Below, piece by piece: positions 45,339-56,763 of a stretch of 64,000 nt of DNA; the stretch's first letter is position 1, and the number at the start of each line of letters is the position of its first letter. Position numbers and translations under genes: made by a program. The notes under the pieces were generated by a model. It saw only the letters and a program-made list of their open reading frames with translations. It searched no databases and was not told the origin of the DNA. This DNA comes from Calycina herbarum (lineage: Eukaryota; Ascomycota; Leotiomycetes; Helotiales; Pezizellaceae): NCBI GenBank assembly GCA_001414485.1, contig LLEY01000067.1:248001-312000 (forward strand). The letters are read 5' to 3'.

Positions 45339-47350
45339 ACATAAAACTCGCCAACAAAAAAATAGCTATCGACGCTACGGCTACAATGAAAGGAAATTTT
45401 GTGCCATAAATTAAGCAGAGTCTATCGTTTTCCCGGATCATTGGTGGACCAAGTCCTATATAGCCATCTCGGGTTGTATATACTCTCCGTTGCCTTACTG
45501 ATGCCCCTATTGCTGTACCGATAGCAACGATTGTCCGATATGAATATGCAAAGTTATGAGAGAGGAGGGTGCCGAGGGCAATGACGGACAATCTTATCTG
45601 GATGGTTTAACGTTTGACAAAAGCTTTGTTGACAAGCTTTATTCGTTTTTCCCCTGATCTATATCATCTAATTAGAAACTGGTTTTCCAGAGCCATGAAA
45701 GCATAAGTATATGAGCAACCCCAATAGCCCACAGGTGAAATGCCACAATCGTACAAGCAACGCAAGCCAAGATCCCCAAGCACGGATTCTTTTTGAATCC
45801 GAAGCCTGATCCAACAAGTAGTACAACGATAGATGGTACAGAAATAGCAATAATCTGAGGACGTAAAACTGGTAAATCTGTTCGTCCAAAAATCTGTGTA
45901 AACCTTAAGACCGGGATATAAATTCCATAGCCAGCAACGAAAGCGAACAACTAAGCTAGGCCAGGAAGCCAGACTATAAATGTTATACCGCTGCCCATGG
46001 CAATCATAGCAATTATGGAAATCATGGCCTGAAAACCACGAACCCACATGAGTTGCACCAGAGCCTTGGCTATCCTACTTGTTCCAAAATCTGTAATGAT
46101 GGCATGGTTGGTGCAGTTATCAACGGCTTTGATACTTTCGTAGAGGGCGAAAATCTAGTCCCAGGATGTCCGAGTCAGTTTATTTCTTGAGAAAGGTTTA
46201 AAAGTTGTTTTGTGGGTAAAGAAGAGTATGCTCTGACTCCCAAAACTCCTCAAATAGAGAAAAACAGCTCCAAGAATTTAAGACTTACCATCTTCGAAGC
46301 TGCCGAAAGGGCTTCGAAAAGGAGGGGTAAGGAAAACATGGAATCGCCGTTAGAGATGAGTTTTACTGCGGTTGCGACAGCGATGGTGAGAGTGATGAGA
46401 TCGAAAAGTATGAGTAGAAACCGCGAACACCAACAGGTACTATGGTTCGGAGACATTGGAGACATTGCTGATCACTGAGCGATGAAGTGTGGTTTTGTGC
46501 TTTCGAAGAAATTAAACCACGTGGCTTTCTTGTCAGAGTTTGCGTTGGTAGAGCTGTGGATCTTGGCGAATGTGAAACTAGTTTCGGGTTCGATGTGGCT
46601 GTTGATTTCGTCGTGGATGTCGTCAAACAAACATCATTACGATGGAGTGCTAGATTAATCTTGGGGGTGTAGGTAGTCCCAGGCGAGGCAAGCGTCATCT
46701 GCAAAGGGTGTTGGACTCCGTTATTGGGAATGTAAAGGAGAACGGATGTCTGGGTGGCATAAACACTATAACAGAAGCTGACAGATGTTGAGTCGAAGCC
46801 TCTTAAATCAAATTAGCACCCACCACAACCAAATAGAGCCCGATCAATAAAAAGGGACCAGTCTATGTGTGCCTTGGACAACAGACTGCGAAGTCTAAAT
46901 CTTGCTAAGATGTGAAACCTTGTGAAAGGCTCCGGGTATATCCCAACTAGCATTTCCACGATCCCGTAACAGAGGGTGTAAATTTAGTTGAAAATGTTGT
47001 GGAAACCGACGGCATGAGCTCCTCCATTTCGATTGAATTGAACCAGATGTATGAATGCGACGCAGTCACACTATTCGGGTTGAAGGATCCATAATTGAAC
47101 CAACATGATAGGAAGGGAGTAATGCACCCACGGGACGGCACGAGTGGAAAAAGCTTGTGATACAAACATAACGAATAATTGAAGAGAAAGAACGCCACGC
47201 CGATAATGAGGATTCTTCAAGCGCTTCATGGCCTAGCATGTGTGAAAATGTGGACCCAAAGAAAGCTACCAAATTTAAAACATCGTCATCCAAAATTTGT
47301 ATATCCATATCTCCCGCCTCCATCATTTGTTGCCTGCTCGAGCCGGTCAA
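45292..47350 (-). pseudogene. decayed polytopic membrane-protein gene
   Basis: Several minus-strand segments, in different frames, read as parts of one membrane protein. In order they are an N-terminal piece (EEAGDM-type acidic start to HEALEES), GVAFFLFNYSLCLYHKLFPL, YATQTSVLLYIPNNGV, a charged loop (DDIHDEINSHIEPETSFTFA), SRFLLILFDLITLTIAVATA before a GTAAGT, ALVQLMWVRGFQAMISIIAM, IIAISVPSIVVLLVGSGFGF, and a final TM pair ending MELCFGKRFGREKK. The frame breaks near 47190 and 46700; an in-frame TGA lies near 46475 and a TAG near 45953. At least six hydrophobic segments remain. The family is not recognised; a fungal integral membrane protein of unknown role is likely. The number of breaks argues for real decay, not single errors. 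Confidence 0.55.
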
Positions 47351-47755
47351 TCATCTCGACCTTCCTACAGGAACAGCGCGCGTACGTCTCACCCATGTCT
47401 ATGATCGACCAAATAGACTTGCAACTGAAAAGGCCATCATCTCCAGCTGTTTTGAGTTGTGAAACTGTTGCGACTTCGAAATATGGTTAAATGTTTTGAT
47501 GAATCGGGTTGATGAGTTAGAGTGGTGAATGGGTTTCCCGAGGCTAGTTCTTTGTGTAATAAGTATTGCGTGCCGATTTAGAAGGATTTAGCTGGATCAC
47601 GTGGGTATACTCGCCTGGAAATTCTAAACCCACATCTGTAAGATAATAAACTAACCTCGGCGGCGATGACCCATCCACGAAACATGCGACCTTGAGACTG
47701 TTGCTGGCAACACAACAGTATTTCTTATCCACAACATTTGTTTTCCCCAACATCA
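47351..47755. other. divergent gap
   Basis: About 400 bp between the membrane-protein pseudogene and the ankyrin gene. No other feature is seen. Confidence 0.4.
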
Positions 47756-49375
47756 ATGATGCAAAGAGTATACCCGAGTCTCCCCTACAAGCTCCCTTTA
47801 CCAGAAAAACCAGGGAACCAAAATGGCCTCACACTCCTATCCCTCCCAACGGAGCTCCTCCAGGCAGTCATCGATGAAATGGTTTCCGCCTTCGGGATAT
47901 ACCAAGCTGTCAAGTTGCGTTTGATAAGTAGTAATTACTTCCTCCAATACCAGATATTACGAGACAAAAGTCTAACTTCTCAAACAGAATGGTTCAATGA
48001 TTTACTCCTAGATGTGATTTCCAAAGGACCGTACATCAAACTCGCCGTCCTGGAACCCAGAAAAAAGAGGATGATTCCCCCATCGTTCCTAGCAGCATTC
48101 CTAATAACCCGCTATGAGAAATTCTACCAGTTTAAAGGATCATTGATGAACATCATCTGCCGCTCTGTTCAACGTCTCGAAGACGATGATGGTGTTCTTC
48201 TAAACCACTCAGTTCGAGCGAAACGAATCGCAGCCCTTTGTCACGCCGTATCGAGAAATCTGCACCGTGAGGAAATCATCAGGTTAGGTGATACAAGTGA
48301 TGCATTTTACCTTGATTGGGATTCCCGCGATGAGAACTATGGTGCTTTGATAGCAGCCGTTTCCACTGGAGATGTCGCCTCAACTCGTGACTGGCTCAAA
48401 GAAATAAAGCCCACCTCAACACGAGCAGCAGATTGTTTCGGAACAGCATTGGTGGCAGCAGCCTCAAACGGTCAATACTCAACCATCCTTTTGGTTTTGA
48501 AGTATGGGGCAAATGTAAACGACTTCGAAAAAACCTACCCTTACCGCACTGCTTTGGGGGAAGCATGTTCCGCTGGTCACAGCTCAATAGCGAAACTCCT
48601 CCTAGACCAAACCTACAAGTTCCATCGCTCATATCACCACTGTCAAAATGCCGTAGAAAGTGCCATCTCAGCCCACCACTGGGATCTCGCTCAATACCTC
48701 ATCGAAGCCAGCGGGTTACAATACACCACCTCCCTCAAAAATCGCCTCTTCTTCCAAGCAGCCATAGCAGGAAATGTCACACTCCTATCCTCAATGCTCG
48801 ATGCTGGAGCAGATATCAACCAGACACCCCCCTCACACCTACAAATTTACAACCACTCCGTCTTAGGTTGCGCAGCTTTGAAAGGCCAATTCGAAGTTGT
48901 GAAACTGCTTTTATCGCGTGGAATCGATAAGACGAGTTACCAATTTAACAACGCCCTCGTAGGAGCCGCCCAACAGGGCGATATTTCCATCGCTACCATC
49001 CTCCTCGATTCTGGCGCAGATATCAACCATTTGGTGACTGGAAATGGTTATCATGCCCTTGTAGATACACCTGTCAGCGCCGCTTCTCGTATGCGACGCG
49101 TTCGTATGGTTCGTTTCCTCCTTTCTCGCGGAGCAGATCCAAAAGCAGGCGGAAAAGGAGATTCCTCATTATTACTTGCTTGTAAAACGGGGGCGTTTTC
49201 CATTGCAAGGATGCTTGTTGAGGCTGGAGTTGACCCCAACGGCTACCAATCGCGGAGAAGTCGACGTTCAGTACCAATACTCACGGCTTTGAAGAGGGGG
49301 CATTATCAAGTCGCGGATCTATTGTTGATTTTGGGCGCGAGGAGTATAAGTCCTAATTTTCAGGAGGCGCTTTGA
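47756..49375 (+). CDS. F-box-like/ankyrin-repeat protein
   Basis: Single exon, 539 aa. Residues ~25-60 (LTLLSLPTELLQAVIDEM, YQAVKLRLISSNYF) resemble a fungal F-box. From ~190 on there are about nine ankyrin repeats. Clear ones include GTALVAAASNGQYSTILLVL, TALGEACSAGHSSIAKLLLD, SVLGCAALKGQFEVVKLLLS, NALVGAAQQGDISIATILLD, AASRMRRVRMVRFLLSRGAD, LLLACKTGAFSIARMLVEAG and ILTALKRGHYQVADLLLILG. The F-box/ankyrin combination is common in filamentous ascomycetes and is often considered a substrate adaptor of SCF ubiquitin ligases. The target is unknown. The first in-frame ATG is at 47756 (a second follows at once). The longer open frame upstream has no ATG. Confidence 0.85.
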   Translation: MMQRVYPSLPYKLPLPEKPGNQNGLTLLSLPTELLQAVIDEMVSAFGIYQAVKLRLISSNYFLQYQILRDKSLTSQTEWFNDLLLDVISKGPYIKLAVLEPRKKRMIPPSFLAAFLITRYEKFYQFKGSLMNIICRSVQRLEDDDGVLLNHSVRAKRIAALCHAVSRNLHREEIIRLGDTSDAFYLDWDSRDENYGALIAAVSTGDVASTRDWLKEIKPTSTRAADCFGTALVAAASNGQYSTILLVLKYGANVNDFEKTYPYRTALGEACSAGHSSIAKLLLDQTYKFHRSYHHCQNAVESAISAHHWDLAQYLIEASGLQYTTSLKNRLFFQAAIAGNVTLLSSMLDAGADINQTPPSHLQIYNHSVLGCAALKGQFEVVKLLLSRGIDKTSYQFNNALVGAAQQGDISIATILLDSGADINHLVTGNGYHALVDTPVSAASRMRRVRMVRFLLSRGADPKAGGKGDSSLLLACKTGAFSIARMLVEAGVDPNGYQSRRSRRSVPILTALKRGHYQVADLLLILGARSISPNFQEAL

Positions 49376-50453
49376 TTATGGCGTATCTTGAGATTTTTGG
49401 TTGGTGTTTGGAACTGGAGTTTCCAGATTATGGATCTCGGCCATAAACTTCGATCAGAATCTAAGGCACACGGAATTACTCGTGGCACATTGTCAGCCTC
49501 CTAACTCCAAACTATTTTTTAAGTACATCGTTTCTTGTTTTCCAAAACAGCGCGGGGGGTGGGCCTTAATTGTTAGATGAAGATAAGGAGAACTTCAGAA
49601 CAGAATATTGAAACAAGCAAAATGTATAAGAAAACAAGTAGAGCAATTGAAGCAACCCCATCAAAAATCGCGCTTTCACACCGCAGGGTATGACTTTGCA
49701 CTAAAAAGGTTCGTAGGTCCCAATACAAAAACAACAGCCACTCGCCATTCTTATTGTTGCATATCGCTATTTTCTGTTGCTCTATTCTCAGGCACTTGTG
49801 CGCACTCTCGAATCGTCTGGATGGGCGTTGAGGTTCGAAAGGCAATGCACGACTCACCAACTCACACCCGGTCTGGTTCCGGTCTCAAGGTTGAGGTTGA
49901 GGTCAAGGTCGTTCCTTCCCTATCTTGGCCCAACCACTTGGAAGGTTTTTCCTCCCCGAAACCCAGACTTGAGTTCAGGTTTTCATGTCGAGAGGGAAGG
50001 CTCGACCTACAGACTCTCCAGTTCCGACTCGGGGTGGGTAGGTCAAGGTCGTGCCTTCCCTGACTTGGCCACTTTGGAAGACGTACTCGAGATCTCTCCT
50101 CAACCTTGACTTCGAGTCACCATGACGAGAGCAAAGGAGAGCCCCCGCGCACGCAGATTTTTTTCTTTCGAATTTCCATTCCTTCCATGTACTCTTGTTG
50201 TCGAAAACAGCGTGGGGTGTGGTCAAAATTGGTTTCTCTGTATAGGAATAAGGTTCTGATTAGACCAAGTCATGAGAGAAAAAGAGAAGTAAAACTGGGA
50301 GTAACGAAAGAAGGAGACATTCCAAAGAAATCAATTAGAAAACTCACACTCCCACCGCACAGTGTCTCGTTTCGCACTCAACAATGACTGCTGAAAGCAA
50401 TGCCTATCTAATCAATCGTCAATCGCCGTCTATGAAGCGAACCTTTTGTTCCT
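49376..50453. other. intergenic with a diverged ~145-bp duplication
   Basis: Two stretches starting at about 49899 and 50043 share GTCAAGGTCGTNCCTTCCCT followed by CTTGGCC and CTTTGGAAG or CTTGGAAG, about 145 bp apart. No gene is supported. Confidence 0.4.
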
Positions 50454-50807
50454 TTAAGAAGAGAGGAGTATCAGTCCTGTTTTGGAAGAGTCTATCCAAA
50501 TCAAATTCTCAGAAGATGAGAGGAGCAGAGGAACAACAAAAACCAAAGGTGCGGGGTATGCCCAACCTCCCAAGAAAAACTTCATATGCAACAAATTCTC
50601 AAATCGTGTAGGCGCATAAGCCACACGCATGTCTCGCTCCAACCACCATTCCTTATTCGTGTAGCATGAAGTTTTTTCACCATAGACATATGAGATTTTC
50701 AGTGTGTCTTGATGCGAGGAGAGAAACTGAAGTTTTTTCGCTGAAATGTCAACACTCTGAGAGATTCCTTGAACGATGGAATTGATCAAATCAATCTCTT
50801 GTCCCAT
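50454..50807 (-). other. 117-codon ORF inside a duplicated segment
   Basis: The ORF starts MGQEIDLINSIVQGISQSVD and includes RDMRVAYAPTRFENLLHMKF. A second, broken copy of the latter part lies at about 51352-51640 in the same orientation (RVRVAYASTLFENSLHVF). At nucleotide level 40 of 44 positions agree between 50586-50629 and 51370-51413. It may be a remnant of a repeated gene or element. No family is recognised. Confidence 0.35.
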
Positions 50808-51413
50808 ATTTTAAAAGATTATCAGAATCACTTCCACTTCCATACTTTCTTCCGAGACCTTATTACATTCTTAGGATTTCTATTTCCATCCAGTTATTTT
50901 TCAGCCCCCAAACATCTTTCATAGCTGACTCAATATCTGCTAGCTTACCCGTTATTTCTTCGGATTACTAGCAACTCTTTTCAACCCCCAAATACGATGA
51001 ATGGCTTACCCATAATTTGTTAGCTGACTGGGTAATTGTTTAGAATACACGTTTCCATCACCGAATCAACTCGACAATTCAACTCGAAAAATCAAGTCAA
51101 CTCGAGCTTTCCGTTCCCTTCTCTCCCAAGAACACAGCTGCAAACCAAAAAATCTTCTCTCATTCATCCACGAACACAAAACTTACACTAGGGTAATTAT
51201 AAAAAAGTAACGAGTTCCCAACTCAACTCAACTCAACTCCTCAAATCCCACTCTTCCCTCTCCCGAACCCCTTTAATTTTCAGTATTGTTTATTACTTAC
51301 TATCTTATCTTAGTATCGGTCTCTATCGTACCTATGGAGGTCTCTAGAACCCAGCCTCCTTGAAAAAACATGCAACGAATTCTCAAATAGTGTAGATGCA
51401 TAAGCCACACGCA
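50570..51413 (-). repeat. pair of diverged direct copies (50570-50807 and 51352-51660)
   Basis: The best-conserved 44 bp are 50586-50629 and 51370-51413 (four mismatches). Weaker similarity continues beyond, including TCAGTGTG(T/G)CTT and GGAATGTCAA/GAAATGTCAA. Both copies lie just left of AGCTTAC-rich sequence. Confidence 0.5.
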
Positions 51414-52206
51414 CACGTTGATCCAACCGTGATTTGATTGATGAGGGGTGTATTGAGGAGGGGTAGGTAACAATGAAGTTTTCAGTGTGGCTTCAAAAGT
51501 CGAAATTAAGTGACCCTTGGTTGTTGGAATGTCAAGACACCATGCGCCGATCTGTTTTGAACTTCAAACGATGAAATTGTCATCGCGAAACCTGAATGTA
51601 GATAAACCCTCAGTTCTCTAATCCATCAAATCAATATTCTTTCTTCCAAGTCACTCAAGTGACTCAAGGTATTTCTGTAGCTTACTCGCAAGCCAATTAT
51701 ATAGTTTACTCGCAAGATAACCTTTACTAGCTTACCGACATCCTGCAGCTTACTTAACATTCCTACAGTATACCTACACCCATCATTAGCCCCCAAACAT
51801 ACTTCCTAGCTTATCTAACCTTCGTCAACTTACTTAACAGCTTACTTAATAGCTTACCAGCTAATGACTAGCTTACCTGTCACATTATTTTTAGCCCTTA
51901 ATTCCTTCCTTTTAACTCTTAATTCCTTCCTTTTAGCTCTCAGATAATTAGATTACCTGTAACTTACTAAATAGTAGTTAGCTTACCTCTTAATATAATT
52001 CTTAGCTTCTAACTTTTATCTAGCTGGCTTACTTGCTTGCTTCTTGTTGGTTTAGTAGTGGCTACTTAAGTTAAATAACCTCTTATCCCCTCGATTTTAT
52101 AGAGACGAGTGACTAGCACTGCGGCTTAGTTACAGCTTAACCACGGCTCACTCGTAGCTCACTCGTAGCTTACTTGCTCACTCGTAGCCCACTTATAGCT
52201 CACCCG
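50925..52206. repeat. AGCTTAC-rich degenerate repeat field
   Basis: The motif TAGCTTAC(T/C) or a one-base variant occurs at least twelve times between 51680 and 52206, and a few times between 50925 and 51060. It is often followed by TTAAC, CTGT or TCGCAAG. Near 52150 it becomes a near-tandem run of CTCACTCGTAG. A (CAACT)n run lies at about 51219-51239. No coding frame is present. Confidence 0.55.
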
Positions 52207-52250
52207 CCAGCTGACTCACAAACCTCTGTACTCCGTACCCATCTCAACAA

Positions 52251-52384
52251 CAACCCCTACATCTCAACAACAAACCCCTCAACAACAACCCCTCAACAAC
52301 AAACCCCTCAACAACAAATCCCTCAACAACAAACCCCTCAACAACAAACCCCTCAACAACAAACCCCTCAACAACAACCCCCTC
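52251..52384. repeat. 15-bp minisatellite
   Basis: Seven to nine near-perfect units of CCTCAACAACAAACC run across this stretch. The plus strand happens to read as TPQQQ repeats and the minus strand as VEGFV repeats, but no real gene was found around it. Confidence 0.8.
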
Positions 52385-53609
52385 AGCGCGTCTACTCCCA
52401 ATAGTAAACACCTCATAGATCAACAACCTCCCACGACCAAGCCTTGCCTTGCCTCGCCTCGCCTCGAAATCCTTCACAACCCGGGGTGACGGTGAAGAAG
52501 AAGAAATCATGCCTCCCCTCGCGAAGACATTTATCTCCTACATCTCCGCACTAGATTCCCTCGCAGCAACAACCCAGCCCCGACCCTATATATATAAACA
52601 AATAAACAATCATACATACAAAGAAACAAACAAATAAATAAACTTGAAAACATCCTCAAATATATTCGCGTTGATTTATGAGTCTTGCTTGACTGGACTG
52701 GATTGGTCAGACAAGACGAATCATGAAGTCATGTCAAGTCAAACCCTGCTGTTCAACCTCTCCCAAAACGCAAAGACTAGATATCCCATACATCATTACG
52801 TCACATCGTACTTGCATCACGTCACATCAACACAACAAATTAAAAGTAAACACACCCGAGATCACAAAATCACAAAATCACAAATTCAATCCCTCACATA
52901 ACATAATCATTCATAGAAACATCTCAAATAGCAGCGAGAAAAAATCTTCAATTCATTCAGACTCTCGCCCTTCCCTATCGAAAGGTGGTTTTATGCTTTA
53001 AGGTGTAAACAATGACCTTTCTTTTTTTGTTTCGCCAAGTCAAGTGATTGACAACCCTTTTCAGAAGAATCCCAGTTCCCCCCCTTGCCATAATGCAGTG
53101 ACGCCCCAAATAACACAAAACAAAGTAAAAGAAGTCATTGAGTCGAAAAAAAGGTAATTTGTCGTCTTCAGGTCGAAAGCCCTCCCCTCAGAACAGACCC
53201 CAACTTTCATTATGCATTTGGATGAAGTGCATTATGTAAAAGGTAGAACGAAGAGAAAAGAAAAGGGTCATAAGTATGTACAAGAATTATAAAGGAGATC
53301 CACCGAGGCCGCATTCTCGAAGGCGACATGAATTTCGATGGAAAAAGGGTCGAAAAAGATAACTCGAAAATGCACAAAATGGCGCACGGCGAATGATGGA
53401 GTAGATCGACAACCCATTTTTTTGAAGAAAGCCGCGAGTCCGCTTCAGCGTCTATGATGATGTATGCAAGAGACACAGTTGTCATGCGGACGGACCGGCG
53501 CGAAACATGACACAAAAGTACCTGCTAATATTTGATTCGTACATGAAAAGTAGGTAATGCTGCCAGAGCCACCGAGGACAACTAAGCCTTGGAAGATCTC
53601 GGGTCATAT
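52385..53609. other. intergenic, 3' flank of the CAP gene
   Basis: AT-rich, with TATATATAAACAAATAAACA-type simple sequence near 52590. No gene is supported in this 1.2 kb. Confidence 0.4.
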
Positions 53610-54712
53610 TTAGTTGAGGAGAGCGTTGATGGTGGCCTTTCCGAGAGGCTTGCCAATGTTGGCACCGTATGAACCACCCATGTTTCCTGGAACATGTTAG
53701 CTTTGAAGTATGGAAGAGGGTTTGGGGAATGACTTACCGGCAGGGAAGTAATTGCAGACAGTGTAGGCAGTCTCGACCTTGGGGTCCAAAGTACCAGCGG
53801 CACACTTGTATGTGGCACACCCGACGGTCTTGGTTGACTTCCAGACCATGGCGGAGAAGTGGAGCCAGTCAGCACCCATGGATGGGTCAGACTTGGTGTT
53901 GTCATAAGCAGACTCTGGGAAAAGGTTGACCTCTCCGTTGTACCAGTACTCGGTGATACCGTTGGCACCAGCAGTGGTGAGATCAAGGTTGTTCCATGGG
54001 GAGCGGCCGAAATCTTGAATGTTTTGTCCATAGTTGCCAGTACCTTGGGTCCTGATTTGATATTAGATAGGGGACTTGGAAATTGCATTTTGATAACTTA
54101 CATGTCGTGCTTGAAGACACATGACTTGGCGGTGTTCAAGGCCCAGTCGGCAAGGGTTTGGTTCCATGCAACATCAGGTGCAGAGTGGTTAGCACGGTGA
54201 ACGTTGTGTTGGGCGACAGCCATGGATGGGTACCCGGAAAGAGCATCGACAACGGCGGACGAGGCGGCAACGGCGGTGGAAGATGGCTTAACGACAACTG
54301 GGGCAACTGAAGTAGTAGGAACAACGACAGGGGCGACATAAGTTGAAGTTGGAGCAACGACGACAGCGGGAGTAGACGGAGCTTGAGCAATAACGACGGG
54401 TGCCTCGGTGGAGGTAACAACAACAACTGGAGGCTCAGACTTTACTGGAGCGGCGGGTGGAGCAGCGGATGGCTTTTGCTTGGTGGGTTGTCTTGAAGCG
54501 GCATTATTTCCCCCAGCATAGACGGTGTTGACAACGACGACAGTGCTTGGAGCTGGAGCTTCGGTCTCAACAACAGGAGCGCCGGCGGTGACGGTGACGA
54601 AGACAGTCTCGATCTTGAGCTCGGTCTTGTACTCCTTCTTAGCATGGCGATGGAGTGGCTTGGCTACGGCCAAAGCAGCGCAGAGGGAGGTGATGATGAT
54701 TGAGGAATGCAT
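53610..54712 (-). CDS. secreted CAP-superfamily (PR-1/SCP-like) protein
   Basis: Exons 54102-54712, 53738-54051 and 53610-53686 encode 333 aa; the introns are about 50 bp each. Residues 1-17 are a signal peptide (MHSSIIITSLCAALAVA), with KPLHRHAKKEYK just after it. A ~130-aa Val/Thr/Pro/Ala-rich linker (for example VVVVTSTEAPVVIAQAP and VVVPTTSVAPVVV) precedes the CAP domain: MAVAQHNVHRANHSAPDVAW, WALNTAKSCVFKHDM, GTGNYGQNI, then the CAP1-like DWLHFSAMVWKSTKTVGCA and the CAP2-like YTVCNYFPAGNMGGSYGANI. The histidine and acidic positions expected for the cavity are present. Family members bind sterols or act outside the cell. The long linker suggests attachment to or projection through the wall. 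The exact role here is not known. Confidence 0.9.
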
Positions 54713-56372
54713 CTTGAGATAGGTGAAGTGAGTTTAGGCGAAGTGACTTCTTGAAATTCCTCGGGAGATGGTCGAAAAATACGGGTGCGGGAGACGATCT
54801 TGGAATTGGAAATCTAGGACCGGGAAGGAATTGGCAGCACAGCTGTACTTGAATGATTCTTTCGAAGAATATTGTAAACTCGTGGTTGAACCGGGAAGAC
54901 GGATTGCGGTCGTGAATGGACGGGTGTGACGACGGGAAGATGCTGTGAATGATACCGGGAAGTTGGAAGCAAGAGCTATCAAAGCGAAGGTTTGTCTATT
55001 GTGCGTGTACTAGATCTCGTCAAGGAGTGTAATTGCCGCGAACGACTGTGGAAAAAGAAGGTGAAGGGTTGGACGAGGATGAAGACGGTGGAAGGCAGGA
55101 AGCAGAGTTGAAGATGCTCGTAGGACTTTGTACTTTGAGAAATTGCAGACGCACGTGCCCCAATGGGTTTAGCGCGTCGACGACGAAGACGAAGACCCCT
55201 GAGGTTTGACTTTGTACCCCTGGAGCTAGCATCATTAGCTCCCTAGATTACGGGTGGGCCTTGCCGATCCGTACAACTCCTGCCGGAGACGAATTAAAAT
55301 GAGTTAAATGAGATAAATTGAGGGTTGCCAAGGAAATCTTACTTGAACCCCAGGAAGTTTCCTCGTTGTTTCCCTGGCTTGCAGTTCACCCAGTTCACCC
55401 AGTTCCACCAATTGTCTGGCCAGGGCAGGAGCGGAGAGAAGAGGGCCTCTAGGCCACTTGCACTTGGTGGCGGAAGGGTACTCCGAGTCTGAGTACGGGT
55501 CACATTTTACTTGAAACCCTTCATCTCGTCCCCAACGGCAACGAAATCGGATTTGGGTGACGACGTGTTGCCCTGTGCTTCTCTCGGGGTGACTTCTTGC
55601 CCAGTAAACACCTGCACACGGCCAAACAGCCCGTTGTGACCGGGCGGTTGTTGAAGCTGCCGAGTGCTTCAGGGAGTCTCGAGGGAAAGAGGGCCACTGC
55701 CTAGAAATGGAGAATCGGGGATGAAGGAACCTTATTTTTCCAGACATGATCCGAACAGGAACAGGAACCGACCATGGTGAGAGCAGTGAGCACCTGCCAC
55801 CAAATGGTGTTGGTGTCCAAGATGCGCAAGGAGGGCATCACCATCGCCCCTCCCCAGAGGTTTACATCGATTGGGAATATGATCAACAGCTGCGATTGGC
55901 GAAATCGTCAAGCTGGGACCAAAATACCATTCACAAACGCAGTGAGGTAAGAGTAAGAAAAGGTCTAAAAGGGGTCACATACAGGTGCCAAAAAGGGTAA
56001 ATAATTTAGAGTGCTGACTAGAGAATTACCACAACGTCCTCCAGCTCCTCTCCAAAAACACATCAGCAGAAAATAGACTGCATTTCGCCGGGTCGCGCAC
56101 CTGGGCGAGTCGCACCTTCCTCGACACTATTCGCAGATGTCCATGTCCGCCGTCAAGGTAAGGAAAGTGGAAGCGATGGATCAATTATCCAATACTCGAG
56201 TATCGTCATCGATTGCCACTTTCTGGAGTGAGGAGTGGAAGAGTTGAGTGAATGATCTGAGAATGATCTGAGATCATTCAGCCAACCTTACTTGTACAGC
56301 CTTCCATTGAGCCTCCTCACTTGATCCAACGTCTCAGTTGCCATGTGTTCACCCTGTGGAACAGCTGTAAGG
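54713..56372. other. intergenic region upstream of the CAP gene
   Basis: About 1.65 kb. No supported gene. An open stretch at 55746-55940 ends in a GTAAGAG and was not supported by a partner exon. A GTTCACCCA repeat occurs near 55385. Confidence 0.35.
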
Positions 56373-56763
56373 TTAAGCACCACCAGAAGAAGCTGCTTCC
56401 AGGGAATCACCCAAACCCGGAATCAACTCGCGACGAACACCAGCAATGAACCCTTTAGGCATCATATCATGTACACAGGAATCGAGATAGGATCCCTCCG
56501 GCGGCGTCAAGATGACAAGACCACCACGGATATCAACACACCCTCGGCGTCTGCCAAAGCACAAACACCAAGATTGTTTTGTTTGAAGTTTGAGAAAATG
56601 AAGGACAACGGTAATTATCCCATTCCCAAATCTCCCTCATCACTCAAAACAAAATCACAACCCCACCAGATTCTCAGCGCGGCTGCAGATGTGAACAACT
56701 CACAGGGTGCCGATAGGACTGCAATCAATTGCTGGTTGCGCTGATTGACACGCGGGGTCAACC
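56373..56763 (-). CDS. possible last two exons of an unrecognised gene (partial, tentative)
   Basis: The exon at 56373-56550 follows a GGCAG acceptor and reads RRGCVDIRGGLVILTPPEGS, YLDSCVHDMMPKGFIAGVRR, ELIPGLGDSLEAASSGGA to TAA. The codon choice (GGT, GTC, TCC) is gene-like. A preceding exon at 56704-56763 (VDPACQSAQPAIDCSPIGT) joins it in phase across a 153-bp intron with GTGAGT. Four cysteines are present. Upstream sequence at 56.8-57.0 kb has coding-like pieces with stops. No family is recognised. A disrupted or N-terminally missing gene is possible. Confidence 0.3.

Noticed and set aside
52174..52404. Plus-strand ORF with TPQQQ repeats and the antisense VEGFV frame
   Set aside because: Both are readings of a 15-bp minisatellite and stop at its borders.
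55304..55747. 147-codon minus-strand frame upstream of the CAP gene
   Set aside because: Composition is not protein-like (many Arg/Pro/Trp from repetitive CACCCAGTT sequence) and there is no homology that I recognise.
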